64,000 bases of DNA from Scolanthus callimorphus (Eukaryota; Cnidaria; Anthozoa; Actiniaria; Edwardsiidae), in contig CM066920.1 in NCBI GenBank assembly GCA_033964015.1, positions 10,507,912-10,571,911 of the forward strand, written 5' to 3'. Below are positions 12,501 to 21,052 of this stretch, piece after piece (position 1 is the first letter of the stretch; every line of letters starts with the position of its first letter). Position numbers and translations under genes: made by a program. The notes below the pieces were generated by a model. The model saw only the letters and a list, made by a program, of their open reading frames with translations. It ran no database searches and had not been told where the DNA came from.

Positions 12501-15500
12501 TAGGGTTTTTATCTATTATCAAGAGGATGGAATTGGATTGCGATTTGAATTATTTGCTTGTCAGGCAAGTGTGCGAGTGCCCCTTTAAAAATACACAGAA
12601 GACGTTTCACAAACAACAGTCACGCCATCCGCTGCGTCTCACGAACAACAGTCACGCCACTCGGCTGCGTGTCACGAATAACAGTCACGCCACTCGGCTG
12701 CGTGTCACGAACAACAATCACGCCACTCGGCTGCGTGTCACGAACAACTGTCACGACACTCGGCTGCGTGTCACGAACAACAGTCAGCCACTCGGCTGCG
12801 TGTCACGAACAACAGTCACGCCACTCGGCTGCGTGTCACGAACAACAGTCACGCCACTCGGCTGCGCGTCACGAACAACAGTCACGTCACCCGGCTGCGT
12901 CTCCCCCTGACGAGTTTTCATGTGACGTCATCAAAAAGCTAACTTCTAAACCAAGAGACCTACAGAGATGTCCTACCTGTGATGAATATAACTCTATTCA
13001 AGGATTTGTCACACGAAATTTCGGCACCTTCTGCCAAGTAGTTCTCGAGATATCGCCAAAGTATTTATGTCACGCAACACCAGTTACGTATTTTGAACTT
13101 GCCGTATTTCACTCGATTTGCACCGTTCTTACCTTTTTGGCACGTCAGTATGTTATATAAGTTCATATCTTACCATTCTGATACTATTCTTATAATTTGA
13201 GACCCGATTAATTGGCCGCCATTATGGAGCCCAACATGGCGGCTCCGTACAATCACTGTACAAAATGGTGTACATTCATTTGCTAATATCTCGCTCGGAA
13301 AGTGACCAATCGGCCTAAATCTTACACAGGAAACATAATTTTGTATATTCTTTATAATTTTATTAGGCATCCAATGTTTAGAAGTTAATTTAGAGACGAG
13401 TGAAAACCAAGAATATCAGATCCTGACTCGTGGCCTGCTTTTCTAATGACCAGGGCCCGGTTCCTGAAAGGTTGGATAAAGTTATCCACGGATAAAAGTT
13501 TATCCACTGGTAACTCTTAACTGGCCTTCTAGGAACCGGCCCCAGGAGCCCATAAACAGGAGCACACAAAGCACAGGAGAATATATATCTGTTTTTAGAT
13601 TGTAGATTTTGAATCCCGCGAGAATTAGTTGTTATGTTTACAAATTATGTTCACTCAAAGGAAGATGACTGAAATCATTGCCGCCGTCCCAAATGCACGT
13701 GTTGAATGAACCATTAGCGTAACCCATTATTATTATTATTATTTTTTTTATTATTATTATTTATTATTATTCAGCATCATGCCAAATGCAGAATCACATC
13801 ACCAAGGGAATTTGTAAAGGACTGGATCTGGCCGTGGTAGCATTGCATCTTCTTGAAAGATCCTTAAGCTGGATCAAAAAGGCTTCTGACATATTACCAA
13901 AAGATGTTTTTATATTGCATAGTATCAGCTTCCAGACAGTACTTGCTACTTCTCTGGGTTCGAGTGTAGCATTCTCCGTAGATGTAACGCTGATCAAAGT
14001 GAGTTACCATTATCATATTTATATAATCTATATAATGCATTTGTTTGCTGGGAGGCCAACACTACGTAGCATAGCCAACACTACCTTCACCGCCATTACC
14101 ACTATCATCAGCATCATCATGATCAGCGATCATCGGCATAGCCTACCACAGCAATGATCACTACATCTACTGGCATTACCAGCAACACTATTATCAGCAA
14201 CATCACCTTCAACAGCATCAGCATCATCATCGTCAATAACAACATCATGATCATCAATCGTCGGCATAGCTAACTACAGCAACGGTCACTACCTCTACTG
14301 CCATTACCAACAGCACTATCAGCAGCAACATCACCTTCAACAACATCAGCATCATCATCGCCAATAACAACACAATCAACAACATTATCATCACTCATCG
14401 GCATAGCCAACTACAGCAACGAACACTACCTCTACTGCCATTACGAGTAACACTATCATCAGCATCATCACCTTCAACAACATCAGCATCATCATCGCCA
14501 ATAATAACACAATCAACAACATTATCATCACTCATCGGCATAGCCAACTACAGCAACGAACACTACCTCTACTGCCATTACGAGTAACACTATCATCAGC
14601 ATCATCACCTTCAACAACATCAGCATCATCATCGTCAATAACATCATCAACAACAACATGATCATCAATCGTCGGCAAAGCCAACTACAGCAACGAACAC
14701 TACCTCTACTGCCATTACGAGTAACACTATCATCAGCATCATTACCTTCAACAACATCAGCATTGTCGTCAATAACATCATCAGCAACATTATCATCAGT
14801 CGTCGGCCTAGCCAACTACAGCAACGATCACTACCTCCACTGCCATTACCAATAACACCGGCAGCATCATCGGCAATATCATCAGCAGCATCTCCTTCAA
14901 CATCGTCATCAACATCAATATCATCAATCGGCATCGCTAGCAAAGCCAACCACAGTAACTATCACTACTCTTCCGCGACCGCAGCCTAGTCCCTGGCGTT
15001 TTGGGTGGGCTTCCTGTGCTAGGAGATGAACCGTGAGAATGCGCAAGCACTGGGCCGAGCTCATCCGAAGAACACCTAGTGAAATTTGCCAAAATCTACC
15101 CCAAATTGGCGAAAACCTACCCCACTTCGAAACGTCGAAAATTGACATCTTTTTAGCTAAGCGAACCAAGTTGATCCTTAAAACCAAAACAAGCATCTTT
15201 AAATGTATTCCATTCGCCGTTGTTTGCTATTTGTGAAAGGTTGGATTCGGCGAATTTCACAAGGCGTCCGGGGAGAGGGTCTCCTGTGACGTCACGTCAC
15301 ACATGTCTTACCAACCACAGGAAGCCCAGCCAGAACGTCATGACTAGGCTGCCGCGACCGCTGTTTTATGTTTTTTCAACCAAGCACAATCCTCATGACC
15401 TTCCAATTATATCGGTTGCAGGTTCGTCGTCAGTTCGAATTCGAAGCGAACCTTAACGATGTTAAGTTGCTAGCGAAAAACGTCGTCAACAAAGCTTTCG

Positions 15501-18500
15501 ATGGTTTTCAAGCCAAGGTTATGTTCAAGCCAAGGTTTAGCAAACCGCCCTTCGATAAACCGGTCGACACTTCAGATTATATCATATCTGGTTGGTAGTT
15601 TCTTATTATGCTAGTAGAAGAAATACACTAGCATATTATCGCGAATCCTGCATTTTGATTGGCTCGGTACTCACAGTCCATATCCCCATCCTCCCCGGGC
15701 TGTACACCCGTCTAGGCTCATATTGTGATTAGTGGGTTCTCCTTTATGGCGTCTTTTCGACTTTCTGATGAGGCAAGACCGAGAAACCGTCTCTTGTATG
15801 TTTGCCATTATCAGGAATTGCTGTGTTAGGACACATGTAGCGCGCAACATTTTGTAGCCGGACACATGTTTCCTTCGTATTTCCCGGTTTAGACGCGCGG
15901 GAAACATTGTCGTGCGCAACAAAATTGTAGCCGGGACACAAAGAAATGTTTCTTCGCAAGACAAGACATTTTATGTGTCCAGACACACGCTCGCAATATG
16001 TACTAGTTTAGCCACTCCGAGAAACATGCAGGACACAAATGTTGGGCACTAAATGTTTAGCCGTTTAGTTTAGCCGTTGCTTGACTGCCCCTGTTCTGCT
16101 GGCCAAAGAAAATTGATACTTTCCTAATAAACAGGTTTCTTCACTTGCCTATGTGCATGTTTTTCTGGTTAAATTATATAACCACCTCAAAACCCAATAC
16201 TTTCAACGCGCGGATTTTGTAGATAAATCCATCGCATGACGAGTGAATTCCACGGTAAATTTCACGCGAAATAAAAGTGAAATGTAACGTGGAATTTACG
16301 ACTCGAATGATGAATTTTTCTTGAATTCTTGAATGATGATAGTGTAATGATTCGAGCTTTGAACTTTCTTTGCGCGCGGGTAACCTGTTGTTTTGTCGAA
16401 TCCTGCTTTCAACCATTGAATTCCACGTTAAATTTCACTCGTCCCTATTAGCCAATCAACGCGCGCGCGTAAGAATTGAGCTATGGGATTCTATAGGATT
16501 ATTCAAAGCTTCAGGAGGCTAGATTCCGCTAAGAAAATAGCACGAAAAAAGCGATATCGCTCGAGTCGTAGCCTGCTTGAAGGCGGTACTGGGTCCGTTC
16601 GATGATCGGGCGCCATCTTGGAATTTTGAGGCGCGCGGTCCAAAGATGGCGCCCGATCATCGAACGGACCGGGTTTTCCGCCAGTACCGCCTGCAAGCAG
16701 GCTACTCGAGTCGCGCAGCGACGAGGGCGATATCGCCTTTTTGAGTGCTATTTTCGGCAGAATCTACCGACTGAACGCTTTGAATATACTTGAATCCTAT
16801 GATATCTCGTCCTCAATTTACACAAAAAAGAGATATCATAGGATTCTATTCTAACTTTGTCAACTAGGTGATTCCAGGTTTAACGCACGCGCGCGCTGCA
16901 TGTCGGTAAATGAGGGATATTTGTCGAGCAAACTGTTAAAAAAGCGTGCGCTGCATTCTGGTAGTTGTGGTTGCGGGCTTGGGCATTTCTGAATAAAAGA
17001 AAGGCGTGCGCGCTTATAGCTGGAATCATCGAAATAGACCTCCCCGACTTGGGCGTAATGTTTTCCCATTTCAGATCACGTGGCATTCCCATGAGCATTT
17101 TCTTTTTCTGCTACGCACCGAAGGATATATGAATATGGAATCATTCCAAACAAAGAGAGAATATTCGTGGGAATGCCACGTGATCTGAAATGGGCAAAAA
17201 ATTACGCCCAAGCCGAGGAGGTCTATTGCATCGTTGCGTACTCAATTGGACATGTCTGAATGTCATATGATTTAGAAGTAACAGCACTCCATGCTTGTCC
17301 AATTAAGAAAATTTTCCGAAAACCAAATTGGACTCGGGCTGCATCCTCGTCCAATTTGAAAGTCAGTTATATATATACTTATGTTCATACTTTACTTACA
17401 GCGCCATTTAGAATTCAGAACCGAAAGAGCGAGTTATGTATGCACAGCCATGGAAATAGTCCCGGGTCAGGCATCGGAGTAAATGCTTGTGAAACTGACG
17501 AGACACTTTGGACGTACACCCTCACAGGAGAAATAATGGTAAAGTGCGGTTCTTAGTCAGCAAGAAGCAATATTTTAGTTTCTTGCACCTTTTATGCTTT
17601 TTCTGTTCTAAATATGTTGAAATGACTGTGTGTCTGTGTATGTGAGTATTTGTGTGGATGTGTCTGTAATATATAAATAATAAAGATTAACAAAAAAAAT
17701 GGTTTTATGCTGATTTTCATCCGCTACGGTAGAGTTCGTTGGCGCTTCCTACCTTCGCGTCTGAAGTGTTCTGCCAGGTCGACTTGCCGAGGAACCTTGT
17801 CTTTCATCTGTCCAAATTTACCTTTCCTCTGCCCAATATAAGATATCCATATTCTAACAGTTTGTCGAAAAACACTAAAAACAGAGGGAAACTCTCCCTC
17901 TAGCAAGTTGAATTAGGGTACGCTTTTTGGTTTGCTGCTTTTGCGCGTGACTTCACTGTTGGTTTTTGCTGTTCTTTCGCTTTTTATATGAATATACTCG
18001 TCAATCCTTATTTTGTGTGTGTCAGTCATTCAGCTGCGATATGTTTAGTTATTCTGTATTTATTTAAGATAGTTCTCCTTTTGGAGAACTCCATGTATTA
18101 TTCTGTTTATTATATAAACCGTAACACTGTTATTTTTCAAAACGGGATTTTACTGGGAAAAACGTTTACATGCAAAGTTGATAATCCTTGTAAAGTAGAA
18201 ATCCTTGTAAACACTATTTAACAATTACACTACGAGTTCGAGTTTTCTATGAGTCAATAGATAGTTAACGAGGCGCGTAGCGCCGAGTTGACTATTTGAC
18301 TCATAGAAACCCACTTGCATACTACCTTCGAGTTGTTGCTAAAACGTATTTATTTTCATGGTTTTAGAAAGTTTTGCGCTAGCGTTTTCGCTACTCACTA
18401 TCTATTACGTGATAGATAGTGAGTAGCGGTGATAGTATGCGAGTGGGTTTCTACTAATATAATGTAGTAGTGCTCTTTGGGCGGGTCGAGTTTTGGGTCC

Positions 18501-20859
18501 TTTACAGTTATTATTATTTTTTTCGAATGGCCTATATTTGATTCATACACCGTTCATATTATTATTGTTCTATGTTCAGAATGTCCAGTCCGCCCTTTGT
18601 TTGACGGTAACTGGCTCCGGGACAGCAAAGATATTTTCACAGCAACCCTGCAAAAAGAAATCAGTAGAGCAGAAATTCACATGTTACTGGAACTTGCTCT
18701 TGGTGCAAGACACCGATTGCCTCGTCGAGAAAGGCGAGTTTTTAATAGACCTCCTCGGCTTGCCCGTTTGTTTTGCCCATTTCAGATCACGTGGCATTCC
18801 CATGAGTATTCTCTCTTTCTTTTTCTGCTACGCACCGAAGGATATATGAACATGGAATCATTCCAAACAAAGAGAGAATACTCATGGGAATGACACGTGA
18901 TCTGAAATGGGCAAAACATTACGCCCAAGCCGAGGAGATCTATTTCTCTGTTTTCAGTTCCCCTTGCAAAGGAGCGGTGTCACGATTTTAGGACACTTTT
19001 AGCGATGTAAAAGAACATCCATATAACTAATGGATAGCCAAAATACCAGTCTACGCTTGTTAAATAGCCATTTGACTACAAAGTAATCACGATTGCAGGC
19101 TTCATAGACCTATTACAGAGCGGATGGAAACGGATTGCAACACTGTGTTAAAAATGGCGGGAAAAATTCAGCCAATCAGTACGCGGAATCCACGCACAGA
19201 CACTTCGACACTTTAACAGTACCAGAAAATAACCCGTCACCTTGTGACGAAAACGTTTTAAATTATTTAGTTCCTGAAATTTTCTTTCTGAAAAGAAATG
19301 GAGGAAGACACCGTAATCTTTAAATTCGGAGCTAAGCAAAATATTTTTTTGCTGGCCTCCAGTGCTGCACGCGCGCGCGTCAAAAGTGGCGGGAAAAAAT
19401 CAGCTAGATAGTTTTTTTTTCGTAGGTGGCGGTGTGGCAGTCGAGACATGTCGGAAACCAAAGAAGGAGGGTGTGTCAGAGGATGAGGACGAGGAGGAAG
19501 AAGAGGAGACGTCGCCTACATGGGAATGGATCGTGAAGGGAGACCCGAGGTTAAAAATCTGCGACCAATTTGTAGTCGGTAAGGATATAGAGACAACATG
19601 GGACAACGGCAACCAGGACGGCAACGGCAGAGAACAATACGCGATGCGTGCAGTGAAAATGCCAGAAAGTCAAACGCATTTCAACCTTTTTCTTCTGCAC
19701 CTGGGTCGCGAACCTGCCACATTTCACGCTCAGGAGAGAACGGGGACGTAGATGGCTTTTTTGTGATAGTTTTGCAAATGGGTGTGAATTTGCTTTTATC
19801 GAGAAAAACAATTCCAAATGACTGATGAACATTTGGAAATGTGAACACACATCGATTACACGACGTTTAGTGAGACGGCATCGTTCTGTCTATTTCCATC
19901 GGCTGATTTTCTCGACTGAATTTGGTAAATCAAAACTGAAACTTTGTTTTTAGATGCTGATTTAGAGATTTCTACACGTAATTCGTCTTCCTATATCGAA
20001 TGAAAACAACAACAAATGAGTGGCTAACACGGGCTGTCTTAAAGGACTCTGAAGTTTTTTTCTAAGTCTGTTCCTCCCCTTTCTCCAGATCTTGCCATCG
20101 GCAAGCCTGCTGTCCAGTCAAGCACATTGAGCGAGAAAGACTTCATTAACAATCCCAAAGTAGACCCCTTGGACAAGAAAGTGATTTTGAGTCACGTCGG
20201 AGCAGACAGGGCTGTCAACGGGGACATGTCTTTTTACCTGCGAGAGGGGTCGTGCGCTCACACTAGCCTTGAGCAAGACCCATGGTGGAGAGTTGACCTT
20301 CAGCAAGAGTACATCATTACGGATGTCACCATACAGACAGCTGTCGGTGAGTATGTTGCGAAGAAGTTCATGGACCAAAATTTTAAGGTGTCTTGGTGGG
20401 TTATTCATTTCATTTTTCAATCCAAACATGCATTTTTCAATTCAATTTTTAAAATGTTATAGCCGTTGCAAATCAAAACTTGTTTTTTGTCTACGATTCC
20501 ATGACAACGCACGTTCTCTTTTACACTTTGGCGTCTGTTCTCGAAACATTCTGCACGCGTTTTGCTCGAAAAGGGCGAGCGTTGCCATGGAATCATAAAC
20601 AGAGAACGAGTTTTCGACACGTTTCGTCCATCAGGTGGGTTCAACGTGGAAGCACTTGGGGACTTTGAGATTCATGTTGGAGCGTTAGAAACCGAGTCCA
20701 AGAAAAACCCGATGTGTGGCCCTCGCGTCATTAATACTCACATGGGGGAGCTGTGGACGTCATTATGCTCCCCATCCATCCCCGGACGGTATGTGTCTGT
20801 CCATACGTTTGGCATGGTCTACTTAACGCTGAGTGAAGTTGCCGTCTTTTCCAGAACAG
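478..20859 (+). CDS. Gene A: multi-domain secreted lectin-like protein, 5'-incomplete, 14 exons
   Basis: Fourteen exons, joined by matching splice sites and phases: 478-583, 1433-1602, 3601-3738, 5023-5157, 5398-5631, 6882-7110, 11707-11940, 13775-13998, 15422-15590, 17402-17538, 18580-18733, 19426-19578, 20089-20346, 20635-20859. They encode about 855 residues. The order is an unrecognised beta-rich and coiled-coil part, a ricin-type beta-trefoil, then an F-type-lectin-like domain. Every exon has a counterpart in gene B (- strand), which is the main evidence for the model. The first exon starts in phase 2, so upstream exons (in B these encode LamG, PLAT and TSP1) must lie before position 1. 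Exon 2 lacks one base. Exon 11 has a GC donor. A LINE sits in the 7111-11706 intron. Function is inferred only: an extracellular carbohydrate- or matrix-binding protein. Confidence 0.82.
674..871. mobile_element. MITE with 20-bp terminal inverted repeats
   Basis: TAGTATAATTACTCAAGCGA at the left is repeated inverted at the right end (852-871). About 198 bp, no coding capacity, in the gene A intron after exon 1. Confidence 0.75.
1433..1602 (+). CDS. Gene A exon 2, with an apparent one-base deletion
   Basis: Acceptor tttttacag ends at 1432 and the donor GTGAGT follows 1602. The length is 170 nt against 171 nt in gene B exon 19. Reading from the acceptor gives CVRGGVHF...AITVGKIF and then hits TAG at 1553-1555. 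Adding one position at 1534/1535 restores similarity to B (RMLGSKL, then PKKIADTGFE) up to the canonical donor. A donor-like GTATGT at 1535 is an alternative explanation, but the homology beyond it argues against that. Confidence 0.75.
1840..2000. repeat. AT-rich simple repeat (ATCATATATC-like)
   Basis: Imperfect repeats of atcatatatc/atcatgtatc just upstream of the inverted-repeat element at 2006. Confidence 0.6.
2006..2930. mobile_element. Non-autonomous DNA transposon with about 62-bp terminal inverted repeats
   Basis: The left end (from TATAGTGGTTTCAATAAAGT) and the inverted right end match over about 62 bases with few differences, both ending at GGCGCCAAGC on the inner side. Internal 800 bp has no long ORF. 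TA-type target site is likely. Confidence 0.82.
3246..3546. repeat. Dispersed palindromic element, copy 1
   Basis: Contains TATACCACGCCACGAAAATA, an internal copy of the same sequence inverted near 3375, and a 65-bp-arm hairpin at 3397-3546 (GTGGCATACTGCAGAATAT). A second copy lies at 62500-62775 in the opposite orientation. Confidence 0.72.
3601..3738 (+). CDS. Gene A exon 3 (paralogue of B exon 20)
   Basis: Acceptor tactgcgcag, donor GTAAGT, 138 nt, phase 0 to 0. The peptide includes IKQGLYVKGKANLLGIVVEL, matching [20 protein letters not shown] in B. Domain unrecognised and beta-rich. Confidence 0.85.
3930..4210 (-). mobile_element. 5'-truncated LINE remnant: C-terminal tail of a reverse transcriptase
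   Basis: On the - strand the frame reads IRQQRLRFAGHCRRSKNEL, then HGKGSRGRPKRTNIDKLSDD and TGC, the well-known C-terminal tail of endonuclease/RT LINEs (RRLRFAGHC...RGRP...DDTGC). A short TAAG-type repeat follows the stop near 3940, as expected for the 3' tail. It lies in the gene A intron between exons 3 and 4, opposite to the gene. Confidence 0.8.
5023..5157 (+). CDS. Gene A exon 4 (paralogue of B exon 21)
   Basis: Acceptor gccatcttcag, donor GTAAGC, 135 nt, phase 0 to 0. It contains LPGGVTLTKSI and NGPLFSAKATR. Gene B has [11 protein letters not shown] and [11 protein letters not shown] at the same place. Domain not recognised. Confidence 0.88.
5398..5631 (+). CDS. Gene A exon 5 (paralogue of B exon 22)
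   Basis: Acceptor ccatcag, donor GTAGGT, 234 nt, phase 0 to 0. The peptide starts ILLQGACKIFG and contains TAIEATLKLKLPI and YIKGGYG, all conserved in B. A lysine run (KKKKK) lengthens this copy by five residues relative to B. Confidence 0.88.
6325..6560 (+). repeat. Dispersed repeat family (AAGAGCC...GGCTCTT), copy 1
   Basis: Shares gtcagccactcctttgttat and aaatcagccgatggcaatgg with copies at 29296-29533 (same orientation) and 19876-20044 (inverted). Short complementary ends suggest a MITE. Confidence 0.65.
6730..6764. repeat. Poly-T / poly-G tract
   Basis: A run of about 17 T followed by about 12 G in the intron upstream of gene A exon 6. Confidence 0.8.
6882..7110 (+). CDS. Gene A exon 6: charged coiled-coil-like segment with paired cysteines
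   Basis: Acceptor tttttacag, donor GTTAGT, 229 nt, phase 0 to 1. The first half (ARAKLQQAQDRIRDEKEKCK) looks helical and coiled-coil-like. It is followed by a cysteine cluster (TYCTTCQ...ENCDK) and YIGG. The B counterpart is [17 protein letters not shown]...YCEMCED...ENCKK...FIGG. Confidence 0.87.
7391..11188 (+). mobile_element. CR1/L2-like non-LTR retrotransposon (LINE), nearly full length
   Basis: It lies in the gene A intron between exons 6 and 7, same orientation. One long reading frame (broken once) encodes a 2A-like motif, PHD finger, AP endonuclease and reverse transcriptase. The 3' end is a short UTR ending in a (TTCTA)n microsatellite tail at 11169-11188, as in CR1/L2 relatives that lack poly(A). 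The 5' boundary is approximate and no clear target-site duplication was seen. Confidence 0.9.
7403..10947 (+). pseudogene. LINE ORF2: 2A-like motif, PHD finger, endonuclease, reverse transcriptase; one frameshift
   Basis: Frame 1 runs to 8893 and frame 2 continues to 10947. Continuity of the protein indicates one base lost at about 8790/8791. Order: hydrophobic start (FLAFLLLTAV), GDISSNPGP at 7679-7705, C4HC3 PHD finger (CGECEK to CPTC, 7736-7891), EEP endonuclease (AHLNINS, SETKID, GIYRPP, TGDLNLD, SDHHLVYG), then RT motifs (DMSKAFDS; GCPQGSALGPLL; YADD at about 10105) and LLGVTLD. The protein lacks internal stops apart from the shift, suggesting a young copy or a consensus error. No separate ORF1 was identified. 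Confidence 0.88.
11707..11940 (+). CDS. Gene A exon 7: basic linker with furin-like sites
   Basis: Acceptor tttgtgtag, donor GTAAGA, 234 nt, phase 1 to 1. It carries EERRRRS and HVRKKRF, both fitting proprotein-convertase consensus (R-x-[KR]-R), and a histidine/serine-rich stretch between them. Gene B keeps both sites as ERKRRS and HVRRKRF although the rest has diverged. Confidence 0.85.
12351..12590. mobile_element. MITE with AAAGGGGCACTCGCACG ends, copy 1
   Basis: Complementary ends (AAAGGGGCACTCGCAC / gtgcgagtgcccctttaaa). A related copy in the opposite orientation is at 49526-49773, and a fragment at 55250-55320 shares ggatggaattggattgcgat. Confidence 0.72.
12612..12905. repeat. 33-bp tandem repeat, about nine copies
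   Basis: Unit CACGCCACTCGGCTGCGTGT plus CACGAACAACAGT. One unit has a 2-base loss near 12785. It lies in the intron after gene A exon 7. Long open frames across it are an effect of the repeat. Confidence 0.88.
13448..13547. repeat. Short palindromic MITE (GGGCCCGGTTCCTGAAAG)
   Basis: Ends GGGCCCGGTTCCTGAAAG and ctaggaaccggcccc are inverted copies around a ggataaagttatccac core. Confidence 0.65.
13775..13998 (+). CDS. Gene A exon 8 (paralogue of B exon 25)
   Basis: Acceptor ttattcag after an (ATT)n tract, donor GTGAGT, 224 nt, phase 1 to 0. The peptide contains [13 protein letters not shown], then LERSLSWIKKASDILPKDVF and a beta-like tail. The first motif is identical in B. Confidence 0.87.
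14085..14965. repeat. Minisatellite of about 135-137 bp, about six copies
   Basis: Copies are marked by catagccaactacagcaacg at about 14137, 14268, 14404, 14542, 14680 and 14812, built internally from (ATC)n/(AAC)n triplets. It lies in the gene A intron after exon 8. Confidence 0.85.
15422..15590 (+). CDS. Gene A exon 9 (paralogue of B exon 26)
   Basis: Acceptor tcggttgcag, weak donor GTTGGT (B has GTAAGT), 169 nt, phase 0 to 1. The peptide starts VRRQFEFEA and ends KPRFSKPPFDKP...SDYIISG, matching [12 protein letters not shown]...SDYILSG in B. Confidence 0.87.
15826..16072. repeat. Dispersed repeat (TAGCGCGCAACATT family), copy 1
   Basis: Shares atgtagcgcgcaacatt, tttcccggtttag and tgtagccgggacacaaagaa with 29067-29283. 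Contains inverted sub-repeats around the gcgcgcaac motif. Confidence 0.68.
16482..16848. mobile_element. Nested palindromic element with a near-perfect hairpin core
   Basis: Core 16568-16706: gatgatcgggcgccatctt is repeated inverted as aagatggcgcccgatcatc, flanked by inverted cgatatcgc and gcctgcttg blocks. Outer arms (gattctataggatt / aatcctatgatatc) extend to about 16848. Confidence 0.75.
17033..17227. mobile_element. Palindromic MITE family (AATAGACCTCC ends), copy 1
   Basis: Arms contain cccatttcagatcacgtggc and its inverted copy gccacgtgatctgaaatggg around ctacgcaccgaaggatatat. Related copies at 18744-18944 and 46731-46920. Confidence 0.8.
17402..17538 (+). CDS. Gene A exon 10: ricin-type beta-trefoil, first repeat
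   Basis: Acceptor tacttacag, donor GTAAAG, 137 nt, phase 1 to 0. FRIQNRKSELCMHS...VNACETDETLWTYTLTGEI has the spacing of a ricin B-lectin alpha repeat (strand, Cys, loop, Cys, aromatic before dGxI). The B counterpart is the same length. Confidence 0.85.
18239..18455. repeat. Adjacent palindromes (TTTCTATGAGTCAATAG; CTCACTATCTAT)
   Basis: Arms tttctatgagtcaa and ttgactcatagaaa flank a gcgcgtagcgcc centre. A second palindrome, cgctactcactatctat with inverted copy, follows at about 18389-18427. Confidence 0.7.
18580..18733 (+). CDS. Gene A exon 11: ricin-type beta-trefoil, second repeat; GC splice donor
   Basis: Acceptor tatgttcag, 154 nt, phase 0 to 1. It includes [10 protein letters not shown]...KFTCYWN...DCLVEK. 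The exon ends at GAGAAAG followed by GCGAGT, a GC rather than GT donor, where B has GTATGT. A palindromic element starts about 10 bases downstream at 18744. Confidence 0.82.
18744..18944. mobile_element. Palindromic MITE family (AATAGACCTCC ends), copy 2, touching an exon end
   Basis: Same family as 17033-17227, including ctacgcaccgaaggatatat. It begins only 10 bases after the 3' end of gene A exon 11, where the donor is GC instead of GT. Confidence 0.8.
19426..19578 (+). CDS. Gene A exon 12: ricin third repeat with acidic insertion
   Basis: Acceptor ttttcgtag, donor GTAAGG, 153 nt, phase 1 to 1. GGVAVETCRK is followed by a run of Glu/Asp (EDEDEEEEEE) and then TWEWIVKG, which stands where the QxW motif of the gamma repeat is expected. 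The B copy has DDDEE and QEWLVAG. Confidence 0.85.
19876..20044 (-). repeat. Dispersed repeat (AAGAGCC...GGCTCTT family), inverted copy
   Basis: Related on the - strand to 6325-6560 and 29296-29533, sharing the atcagccgatgg and tttaccaaattcag blocks in complement. Confidence 0.55.
20089..20346 (+). CDS. Gene A exon 13: F-type lectin (fucolectin-like) domain, first half
   Basis: Acceptor ctttctccag, donor GTGAGT, 258 nt, phase 1 to 1. Family landmarks in order: AIGKPAVQSS, SCAHTSLEQDPWWRVDL, then IITDVTIQT. The length equals that of B exon 30. This is the beta-jellyroll found in eel fucolectin and tachylectin-4 relatives. Confidence 0.9.
20635..20859 (+). CDS. Gene A exon 14: F-type lectin domain, second half; possible 3' terminal exon
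   Basis: Acceptor tccatcag, 225 nt, enters in phase 1. Contains FEIHVG, NPMCG, CSPSIPGRYVSVHTFG and LTLSEVAVFSRT. It ends in phase 1 at a donor-like GTTAGT. Without splicing the frame reads G then TAG, so the protein may stop here. The canonical RGD/CC sugar-binding loop of F-type lectins is absent at the exon 13/14 junction. Confidence 0.87.
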
Positions 20860-20933
20860 GTTAGTTGGAGTTAAATTTCAACATAAACATTTTTATTCAT
20901 TGCACTATTCAGTGAATAGGTTTACATTTCAGC

Positions 20934-21052
20934 AGGGGCCGGTTGCTCGAACGTGGTTGATTACTAATCCAGGATTAATTACCATGATGACTCGATGGTT
21001 TTGTTCAGAATTAAACCTGGTTTTAATTTAATCGCTCTTGAACAACCCGCGG
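20934..21052. repeat. Short palindromic MITE (GGGGCCGGTTGCTCGAA)
   Basis: Left ggccggttgctcgaacg and right cgctcttgaacaacc are imperfect inverted ends, with gattactaatccaggatta inside. Confidence 0.6.

Noticed and set aside
12527..13160. ORFs of 127 and 200 codons over the 33-bp repeat
   Set aside because: The period is a multiple of three, so any stop-free frame stays open; no homology and no link by phase to gene A exons 7 and 8.
14528..14949. Asp/Val/Met-rich - strand ORFs across the 135-bp minisatellite
   Set aside because: They only reflect ATC/AAC triplets in the repeat and are intronic.
18477..18893. 138- and 118-codon ORFs over gene A exon 11
   Set aside because: They run through the exon into the downstream MITE. 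Homology with gene B stops at 18733, so only 18580-18733 is coding.
478..20859. Recent horizontal transfer of the lectin gene
   Set aside because: Many introns with ordinary splice sites, composition like the surroundings and a diverged paralogue nearby all fit a resident animal gene.
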